Assembly (NCBI GenBank): GCA_021817655.1
Contig: JAKAGE010000019.1
Span: 1 to 12,523, forward strand
Direction: 5' to 3'
Length of the DNA: 12,523 bases
Origin: a bacterium
GTDB lineage: Bacteria > Patescibacteriota > Minisyncoccia > UBA6257 > 2-01-FULL-56-20
This document shows positions 7,113 through 12,523 of the stretch, piece after piece. Numbering within the stretch: the first letter of the stretch is position 1; each line of letters begins with the position of its first letter. The translations under genes were made by a program, and so were the position numbers. The notes beneath the pieces are model-generated. The model had not been told where the DNA came from and made no database searches. It saw only the letters and a list, made by a program, of their open reading frames with translations.

Positions 7113-8117
7113 ATGGCGCACAAAGCAACGTTTTTCAACTGCAAGCGGTGGGGCGATGAGGGAGAGTCGTATCTTGCGGGGAGCGAGAAGCTCAAGGCGG
7201 CGGGGGTGGCGGTGGCGTTCGCGGACGACATATTAAGAAAGGATAAAATGCCGGCGGGGGATGCGGCGAATTTCGACATCGCGGGCATCTTCATGGATTC
7301 GCCGATGTCCGCGGAAGTGATCGACGGCCTGCCGGAGCTCAAGTTCATCGCGACGGCGTCCACGGGGTTCGACCATATCGATCTTGCGGCCGCTGCGGCG
7401 AAAGGGATCCCGGTTTCGTCCGTGCCGGGGTATGGAGAGAACACCGTCGCCGAATTCGCGTTCGCCCTCATCCTTGCGCTCTCGCGGAAGATCGTCGAAG
7501 CGGATATGCGCGTGCGGGACGAGCACCGGTTCGCGACCGACGGGCTCTGCGGTTTCGATCTTCAGGGGAAGACGCTTGGCGTCGTCGGCACGGGCCGCAT
7601 CGGCAAGCATGCGATCATGGCCGGCAAAGGATTTGGCATGAATATCGTCGCATACGACGTGTATCACGACGACGCGTTCGCGAAGGAAATGGGTTTCGAG
7701 TATCTGGAACTTGAAGATCTTCTGTCGCGGAGCGACGTGGTCACGATCCATGCGCCGTATCTTCCCTCGACGCACCATCTGATCAACACCGGCAATATCG
7801 GCAAGATAAAAAAGGGCGCGATCCTCGTGAACACCGCGCGCGGGGCGATCGTGGAGACCGCGGCGGTCGTGAGCGCCCTGAAGAGCGGCCGGCTCGGCGG
7901 CGCGGGCCTCGACGTGCTTGAGGAAGAGGTGTCAATGAAGGAAGGGGACATGGGCGTCGATGCGGAGCTCATCGGCATGCCGAACGTCATCGTCACGCCG
8001 CACAACGCGTTCAATACGAAGGAGGCGTTCCTCCGCATCCTTGATACGACGATCGACAACATCGTTGCATTCGTGAACGGCGCACCGCAGAACGTCGTAA
8101 AACCGCCGGCGAAATAG
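7113..8117 (+). CDS. D-isomer-specific 2-hydroxyacid dehydrogenase (NAD-dependent)
   Basis: Reversibly reduces a 2-keto acid to a D-2-hydroxy acid. The 334 residues have normal family length. The catalytic-domain motif ATASTGFDHIDLAAAAAKGI (80-99) is followed by NTVAE (110-114). The Rossmann nucleotide-binding motif is GVVGTGRIG (156-164), with D182 at the end of the next strand (VAYDVY), which favours NAD over NADP. The catalytic triad is R243 in NTARGAIV, E272 in GLDVLEEE (29 residues after the arginine, as expected) and H297 in TPHNAF. Substrate candidates are pyruvate (D-lactate dehydrogenase) and hydroxypyruvate or glyoxylate. The neighbouring glycerate kinase, phosphoenolpyruvate synthase and enolase make either sensible, so no gene symbol is given. 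It has its own apparent leaderless promoter and ends eight bases before enolase. Confidence 0.92.
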   Translation: MAHKATFFNCKRWGDEGESYLAGSEKLKAAGVAVAFADDILRKDKMPAGDAANFDIAGIFMDSPMSAEVIDGLPELKFIATASTGFDHIDLAAAAAKGIPVSSVPGYGENTVAEFAFALILALSRKIVEADMRVRDEHRFATDGLCGFDLQGKTLGVVGTGRIGKHAIMAGKGFGMNIVAYDVYHDDAFAKEMGFEYLELEDLLSRSDVVTIHAPYLPSTHHLINTGNIGKIKKGAILVNTARGAIVETAAVVSALKSGRLGGAGLDVLEEEVSMKEGDMGVDAELIGMPNVIVTPHNAFNTKEAFLRILDTTIDNIVAFVNGAPQNVVKPPAK

Positions 8118-8125
8118 TTCCGGCG

Positions 8126-9352
8126 ATGAAAGTCAGCTCGATCAGCGCCTATCCGGTCCTCGATTCCCGCGGCATGTGGACCGTGGAGGTTTCGCTCATG
8201 CTGCAGAATGGCGTCCGCGCGGCCGCTTCCGCGCCGCAGGGCAAGAGCACCGGCGCGGCGGAAATGCGCGCCCTGCCCGCCGCAGCCGCGGTGAAGAGCG
8301 TCGCGAACATCGTCGCGCCGCGGATCGTGCACAAGGACTTTCGGAACCAGGCGGAACTCGACGAGTTCCTGGTCCGCCTCGATGGCACGAAGAACCGCGC
8401 GCGGATCGGGGCGAACACGATGCTTGCCGTATCCATCGCGTTCCTCCGCGCGATGGCCCGCACCAAGAAGGCGGCGCTCTGGAAGCATGTGCGCGACGAG
8501 TACGGCCTGTGGGTCGACCCGACGGCGAAGGCGCTTCGTCCGCGCCTCTTCATGAACGTCGTGAACGGCGGCCTGCATGCGGAGAACGGCCTCCATTTCC
8601 AGGAATATATGATCATTCCGAAGAGCCGCACGTTCGCGGAATCCGTGGAGGTGGGCGCGAAGATCTATCACGCATTGGGCAGTGCGCTTGCGAAAGCGAA
8701 GGGCCGGGGCGCCGCCAACCTCGGCGACGAGGGAGGATTTGCACCGGCGTTCAGGAACGATCTCGAGCCGTTCCTGATGATCCGCGCCGCCGCCCGAAAG
8801 ATGAAGCTTGAAAAGAAGATCGATCTCGGCCTTGACGCCGCCGCCACGGATATCAAAGGAATGTCCCGCCGCCAGCTCAAGAATTTCTATAAAAAACTGA
8901 TCAAAGGATTCAAGCCGCTCTATATCGAAGACCCGTTCGGCGAGAATGATTTCAAAAGCTTCGCCGCGATGCGCGCCGAATATCTCGGGAACGGGATGGG
9001 CGCGGGAGCGCCGGGCGTCCGGTCCGCCCTCTGGATCGCGGGAGACGACCTGACGACCACGAACACCGACCGAATGGCGGTCGCGCAGGCGAAGGGGAGC
9101 GTGAATGCGGTGATCGTGAAGCCGAATCAGATCGGGACGGTCACCGAGGCGTTGAATGCCGTCCGCATGGCGCGCGCATACCGCTGGGCGGTCGTGGTAT
9201 CCCACCGGAGCGGAGAGACGAATGACGATTTCATCGCGGATTTCGCTTATGGCGTCGCTGCGGACGGGCTTAAACTCGGGGCGCCGGCGCGGGGGGAGCG
9301 CATCGCGAAATATAATCGGCTGCTCCAGATCGAGCGGGAAGCGGCGGAATAG
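8126..9352 (+). CDS. eno: Enolase (phosphopyruvate hydratase), divergent and slightly short
   Basis: Converts 2-phosphoglycerate to phosphoenolpyruvate with Mg2+. All expected catalytic and metal residues are present: S41 in the mobile loop, H151, E160 (FQEYMIIP), E202 (GDEGGFAP), D237 (GLDAAA), E268 (YIEDPF), D307 (AGDDLT), K332 (VKPNQIGT), H360-R361-S362 (SHRSGET) and K383 in the GAPARGER region. At 408 residues it is shorter than the roughly 430 of typical bacterial enolases. Differences stand out near the N-terminus: the usual DSRGNP reads DSRGMW (13-18), and the loop PSGAST reads PQGKST (37-42). A glycine-rich stretch (residues 288-298, GNGMGAGAPG) precedes the D307 strand. The start is ATG 8126, eight bases after the upstream stop; no Shine-Dalgarno or good promoter was found, so co-transcription with the dehydrogenase is likely. 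It should be an active enolase. Confidence 0.95.
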   Translation: MKVSSISAYPVLDSRGMWTVEVSLMLQNGVRAAASAPQGKSTGAAEMRALPAAAAVKSVANIVAPRIVHKDFRNQAELDEFLVRLDGTKNRARIGANTMLAVSIAFLRAMARTKKAALWKHVRDEYGLWVDPTAKALRPRLFMNVVNGGLHAENGLHFQEYMIIPKSRTFAESVEVGAKIYHALGSALAKAKGRGAANLGDEGGFAPAFRNDLEPFLMIRAAARKMKLEKKIDLGLDAAATDIKGMSRRQLKNFYKKLIKGFKPLYIEDPFGENDFKSFAAMRAEYLGNGMGAGAPGVRSALWIAGDDLTTTNTDRMAVAQAKGSVNAVIVKPNQIGTVTEALNAVRMARAYRWAVVVSHRSGETNDDFIADFAYGVAADGLKLGAPARGERIAKYNRLLQIEREAAE

Positions 9353-9368
9353 GGCTTGCCCGATGGGC

Positions 9369-9374
9369 TATAAT
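9369..9374 (+). promoter_or_regulatory. TATAAT promoter box, leaderless for the pilin gene
   Basis: A perfect TATAAT lies in the 29-base gap after enolase, ending seven bases before ATG 9382. The in-frame ATG at 9373 overlaps the box itself, so a transcript from this promoter could not contain it; 9382 is therefore the better start. No convincing -35 sequence is visible at 16-18 bases. The spacing resembles that of the 7101 box, suggesting the same leaderless arrangement. Confidence 0.7.
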
Positions 9375-9381
9375 GAATGGT

Positions 9382-10581
9382 ATGTTCAATAAGCGGCGTG
9401 CCTTCACCCTCATCGAGCTCCTCGTCGTCATCGCGATCCTCGCCATCCTTGCCGTGGTCGTCGTCCTCGTCCTCAATCCCGCTGAGCTCCTCGCCCAATC
9501 CCGGGATACGACGCGGCTTTCGGACATGACGACCCTCACGAGCGCCGTGAATCTCTACAACACGGACCAGTCGGGAGCATCCTCCTTCTCCCTCGGCTCC
9601 TCAAGCGTCCTCTACGTCTCCGTTCCCGATCCCATGGCCACGACGACGGCAGGGGACCAGTGTGAGGGACTCGGCCTTCCCGCCATTCCGACCGGATGGA
9701 CCTACCATTGCGCCGCAAGCTCGACCTATCACGATATCAATGGCACGGGATGGCTCCCCGTGGACCTCAAAAATATCTCCTCCGGCTCTCCGCTCGGCTC
9801 CCTCCCCGTGGACCCCGTGAACCAGACCTCCACCGGCTATTACTACACTTACGCCACGAACGGCGCCCAGTTCGAGCTCACCTCCCTCATGGAGTCCCAG
9901 AAGTACAATCTCGGAGGATCGGACGACAAGGTGTCGACCGACGGCGGCATCCTGCCCGACACCTACGAGGCGGGAACTATTAAAAACCTTCTCATTGCCG
10001 ACCGGGGGAGAGAGGTGGCCGGCGAGTGGCTTCTCGATGAAGGGACCGGCACCGTCGCCTATGATTCTTCGATCTATGGGAACAACGGGATTGTCTATAA
10101 CAGCCCCACGTGGACGACGGGAGCCATCGTCCTGAACGGCACAAACCAATATATCGAGGCATCCAACGCCCTTACGAATATCTCAGCCTTCACCCTTTCC
10201 TTTTGGATGAATACCACGGTGTGGAGTTCAGAAATCCCTCTTTCCATCGGATGGTATATAAAATGTTACGGGGGGATGTCCGCCAATAATCTTGACTGCA
10301 TGGACGCCGGCGGCGGCGTCATCGAAACCACTAATCTTGATGACGGCAACTGGCATCAGGTCGACTATACGGTCAATGGGATGAACGAAAGCATATATGT
10401 CGACGGTGTTCTTGAGGCGACCAGTACTGAATCGCCCGCTGGTGATGGGGCAAATATTGACATTGGGGCAATCCAAGGCACAAGCAATTTCTATGCCGGC
10501 ACTATCGACGACGTCCGTATCTACGACCAGGCCCTTTCTGCCGCCGCAGTGGCATCCCTCTATGATGCCGGGCATCAATAA
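9382..10581 (+). CDS. Type IV pilin-like protein with C-terminal LamG (lectin-like) domain
   Basis: A probable surface pilin or pseudopilin with a built-in binding domain. The 399 residues begin with a basic leader (MFNKRRA) and the class III signal FTLIELLVVIAIL. Prepilin peptidase should cut before F8, putting the conserved glutamate E12 at mature position 5; the -1 residue is alanine rather than the usual glycine. A hydrophobic helix runs to about residue 32, followed by a small pilin head with C94 and C110 and a segment GWLPVDLKNISSGSPLGSLP (123-142). From about 213 to 397 a LamG/concanavalin A-like jelly roll is recognised by GEWLLDEGTG, NWHQVDYTV, IYVDG and the closing GTIDDVRIYDQALS. 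Such domains bind glycans or proteins; the ligand is unknown. The start ATG 9382 was chosen because the alternative at 9373 lies inside the TATAAT box. The next gene is also secreted, suggesting a shared surface role. Confidence 0.9.
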   Translation: MFNKRRAFTLIELLVVIAILAILAVVVVLVLNPAELLAQSRDTTRLSDMTTLTSAVNLYNTDQSGASSFSLGSSSVLYVSVPDPMATTTAGDQCEGLGLPAIPTGWTYHCAASSTYHDINGTGWLPVDLKNISSGSPLGSLPVDPVNQTSTGYYYTYATNGAQFELTSLMESQKYNLGGSDDKVSTDGGILPDTYEAGTIKNLLIADRGREVAGEWLLDEGTGTVAYDSSIYGNNGIVYNSPTWTTGAIVLNGTNQYIEASNALTNISAFTLSFWMNTTVWSSEIPLSIGWYIKCYGGMSANNLDCMDAGGGVIETTNLDDGNWHQVDYTVNGMNESIYVDGVLEATSTESPAGDGANIDIGAIQGTSNFYAGTIDDVRIYDQALSAAAVASLYDAGHQ

Positions 10582-10680
10582 AGGATGTGATATGCTATAA
10601 GAAACCCGCTCAAGCTTTCCTATATTACCTTTTCTTTTTTTTCGCTTCTCCTTCTTCTCTTATTCTTAATTCCACCACCC
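10582..10680 (+). other. Pyrimidine-rich leader region before the surface protein
   Basis: This 99-base gap holds a possible extended -10 element, TGCTATAAG (10593-10601, five of six matches). It also holds TATATT (10621-10626, five of six) and a strongly pyrimidine-rich run at about 10628-10666 with only two purines. Starting from the first box would give a leader of about 70 bases, unlike the leaderless genes upstream. The frame of the downstream gene is open from 10591 and would encode a leucine-rich hydrophobic stretch, but it contains no ATG, GTG or TTG before 10681. No hairpin good enough to call a terminator was found ahead of the T-rich tract. Confidence 0.4.
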
Positions 10681-12523
10681 ATGCGATCTTCGCCGCGACC
10701 CCTTCTTCAGCTTCGGGTCGCCATCATCATCGGTATAGCGCTTGCCGCCGGATTTCTCGCAGCTGGGCAGGCGCATGCGCAGATCTCGTTCGTAGAGGAA
10801 GCATTCACGTCGAGCACAAACCCTCTGGTTGTCAGCGTGACGAAAGGGGACCTGCTCTTCTTGGAGTGTAATGACTACTCCGCGTCTACAACCTCTCCTT
10901 CCGTATCGGATACCGCGGGAAATACCTGGACCCCTGCGAACCCTGATACGACGGACGGCAATCCGAACGCCCCCCAGGAGACCGCCACCTGGTACGCCAT
11001 CGCCTCCTCGACTGGAAGTACGACTATCAGCTTCTCTTCGTCTCCGGGCTGCGAAGAGTCATTCCTCGAATACTCCGGAGTCACTCAAAGCAATCCGCTC
11101 GATGGTGCGAACACCTCGGTCGCTTCATCGTCGGCATATAACAGTGGGAGCGTAACCACCACGAATACCAATGATCTGCTTATCGGGTTCCTTGCGGAGC
11201 GCAATCCGGGGGATACGTGGACGTTAGGAAGCACCGGAGGCGATCAATATGCCGCGCGGATCAATGACAACAGCGACTTCAGCGTCCTCTCCATGGATGC
11301 CTTGACGAGTGCCACGGGAACCTATGATGCGAGCGCGACGGTGAGCAATTTTGGGGATGGCATTGCGAATGTCGCGGCATTCAAGGAGAGCACCTCAAGC
11401 TATATCTCCTCATTCTCGATCTCCCCATCGGTCATCGCCGCCTCTGGGACCGCAGTTATTTCCTGGAACGCCGTGAACGCCTCGTCAGTCTTGCTCACGG
11501 GAAGCAGCCTGAATTTCTCGACTTCCTCCCCGAGCGGTTCGGTCGGAGTTTCCCCTTCGGCTACCGGCACCCTCATCTATACGATCCAGGCGTCGAACGG
11601 AACGGCGACTACTACCGCAACCACATCGCTCATGGTGGACAGTATTCCTCCCTCGGTTCCCCAGAGCGCAATGATCACCGCCTCCACGACGAATACCCTC
11701 TCCCTTTCCTGGGTGTCCTCGACGGACAACGTTTCGGTCGCCGGCTATGCGGTCTATCGTTGCACTGGGGCATGCACGCCCGTATCCGAGATTGCCACGA
11801 CCACGGCGACCTCGTTCACGGACACCGGCTTGTCCGCCTCGACGACTTACACCTATGCTGTCGCGGCTTATGACGAGGTGGGGAATGTTTCCGCCTTGTC
11901 TGCAAATGTCGTAGCGACCACCGCATCGCCGCCCGCTCCGACCGTCAATTTCTTTGCTGCCGTCCCCAATGCTATCACGCTTGGATCCTCGTCCCAGATC
12001 TCATGGGATGCGAGCAATGCCTCCTCGGTCACCATCACGGGGAATGGATTGAACCTTTCAACGACGACACTGGCTGGATCGGTTGCCGTGATGCCATCGG
12101 CGACGGGGACCTTAGTTTATAATCTTCAAGCTTCGAACTCAATAGGTCAAATAACAGCAACAGCATCTTTGATTGTCGATGGACAAGCGTGGCAGAATAT
12201 TTATATTGCCCAGAATGCCGCCGGGATTGCGAACGGCGGATCTTGCGCCAATGCATATGCTTACACATTTTTCAATGTGCCGGGCAATTGGGCCGTCACT
12301 TCGACTCCGGGATTTATTTCCCCGGGGACAACGGTTCATCTCTGCGGAGTATTTACAGGAGCATCCGGGACAAATGGCTATCTTACATTTCAAGGAAGCG
12401 GCACAAGCGGGAGTCCTATCACGCTTCAATTTGAGCCTGGAGCAATCTTGCAATCTTCGAATTGGGGCAATGCGTATCTGCCAATTTCTGGAGCTATCGC
12501 TACAAACGACAATTCGTGGATTG
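10681..12523 (+). CDS. Secreted modular surface protein (Ig-like, Fn3, probable beta-helix), 3'-truncated
   Basis: The frame is open from ATG 10681 to the window end: at least 614 residues with no stop. Residues 1-33 are a clear signal peptide: arginines at 2, 6 and 12, a hydrophobic core 13-28, and a likely cut after AHA (31-33). Residues about 34-236 form a threonine- and serine-rich beta domain with EYSGVTQSNPLDG (130-142) and VTTTNTNDLLIGF (158-170), a pattern recurring in bacterial surface proteins. Residues 241-320 and 421-500 are two copies of one Ig-like domain. Between them, about 322-413 is a fibronectin type III domain (TDNVSVAGYAVYR, TSFTDTGLSASTTYTY) with close cysteines C361 and C365. 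From about 502 the sequence (GTTVHLCGVFTG, GTSGSPITLQFEPGA) looks like the start of a right-handed beta-helix. It could be an adhesin or a polysaccharide-acting enzyme; no catalytic site is visible. Base composition drops near 12120. It follows the pilin gene, so a role in attachment is plausible but unproven. Confidence 0.85.
   Translation, partial: MRSSPRPLLQLRVAIIIGIALAAGFLAAGQAHAQISFVEEAFTSSTNPLVVSVTKGDLLFLECNDYSASTTSPSVSDTAGNTWTPANPDTTDGNPNAPQETATWYAIASSTGSTTISFSSSPGCEESFLEYSGVTQSNPLDGANTSVASSSAYNSGSVTTTNTNDLLIGFLAERNPGDTWTLGSTGGDQYAARINDNSDFSVLSMDALTSATGTYDASATVSNFGDGIANVAAFKESTSSYISSFSISPSVIAASGTAVISWNAVNASSVLLTGSSLNFSTSSPSGSVGVSPSATGTLIYTIQASNGTATTTATTSLMVDSIPPSVPQSAMITASTTNTLSLSWVSSTDNVSVAGYAVYRCTGACTPVSEIATTTATSFTDTGLSASTTYTYAVAAYDEVGNVSALSANVVATTASPPAPTVNFFAAVPNAITLGSSSQISWDASNASSVTITGNGLNLSTTTLAGSVAVMPSATGTLVYNLQASNSIGQITATASLIVDGQAWQNIYIAQNAAGIANGGSCANAYAYTFFNVPGNWAVTSTPGFISPGTTVHLCGVFTGASGTNGYLTFQGSGTSGSPITLQFEPGAILQSSNWGNAYLPISGAIATNDNSWI
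11401..11640 (+). repeat. Ig-like domain copy 1 (residues 241-320 of the surface protein)
   Basis: This 80-residue unit aligns without gaps to the unit at 11941-12180, with 41 of 80 residues identical by hand count. The shared core includes ISW, NASSV, SATGTL and QASN, and both copies end in VD. It is a duplication at the protein level; the nucleotide sequences have diverged considerably. Confidence 0.85.
11941..12180 (+). repeat. Ig-like domain copy 2 (residues 421-500 of the surface protein)
   Basis: Second copy of the 80-residue Ig-like unit, lying after the Fn3 domain and before the probable beta-helix. Copies 1 and 2 begin exactly 180 residues apart. The last third of this copy, from about 12115, uses AT-richer codons than copy 1, so the composition change falls inside the domain rather than at its edge. 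Confidence 0.85.

Noticed and set aside
5151..7121. 656-residue open frame on the minus strand
   Set aside because: It lies wholly over ppsA, whose family motifs are unambiguous, and its translation is rich in R, H, L and D as expected of the complement of GC-rich codons. It is a shadow frame.
7664..9205. 513-residue open frame on the minus strand across the dehydrogenase and enolase
   Set aside because: Both + strand genes have complete catalytic motifs. The antisense frame has no recognisable domain and spans two genes.
9310..9315. TATAAT within the end of enolase
   Set aside because: It lies inside coding sequence with no start codon at a fitting distance; the box at 9369 explains the downstream gene better.
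10587..10871. 94-residue + strand frame starting GTG 10587 with a signal-like hydrophobic N-terminus
   Set aside because: The hydrophobic part comes from the pyrimidine-rich tract, and the rest is out of frame over the real surface protein, which has its own clean signal peptide from ATG 10681.

Overview
The window is a gene-dense, GC-rich stretch (roughly 60% GC by eye) with every gene on the + strand. Eight protein genes are supported: six conserved metabolic enzymes (1-9352), then two secreted or surface proteins (9382-12523). The first and last genes run off the window edges. No tRNA, rRNA, CRISPR array, transposase or integrase was seen.

The likely source is a candidate phyla radiation (Patescibacteria, probably Parcubacteria-like) bacterium or a close relative with similar compact genomes. 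This is an inference. It rests on the near absence of Shine-Dalgarno sequences; TATAAT boxes 6-7 bases before start codons, which suggest leaderless mRNAs; tiny or overlapping gene junctions; a short-pilin architecture fused to a LamG domain; and the divergent, slightly short enolase. TGA, TAG and TAA all act as stops at gene ends, so the code-25 lineages (Gracilibacteria, Absconditabacteria) are unlikely.

Layout: (1) an adenosylcobalamin-dependent ribonucleotide reductase (nrdJ, 5' end missing) overlaps by one base a class-2-like dihydroorotate dehydrogenase (pyrD), so nucleotide synthesis genes are coupled. (2) Four consecutive carbon genes follow: glycerate 2-kinase, phosphoenolpyruvate synthase, a D-2-hydroxyacid dehydrogenase and enolase. 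Together they could take D-glycerate to 2-phosphoglycerate, phosphoenolpyruvate and pyruvate, with the dehydrogenase either feeding glycerate from hydroxypyruvate or disposing of pyruvate as D-lactate. This route does not need phosphoglycerate mutase. (3) A type IV pilin-like protein carrying a C-terminal LamG lectin-like domain comes next. It is followed by a signal-peptide-bearing modular protein (N-terminal beta domain, Ig-like, Fn3, Ig-like, start of a probable beta-helix), open to the window end and at least 614 residues long.

Points most worth a second look: the catalytic-base position of PyrD is cysteine, as in class 1 enzymes, inside a class 2 scaffold; the four-gene glycerate-to-pyruvate cluster; leaderless promoters that move the pilin start to 9382; and the modular surface protein, which contains a 51%-identical internal domain duplication and drops in GC near 12120.
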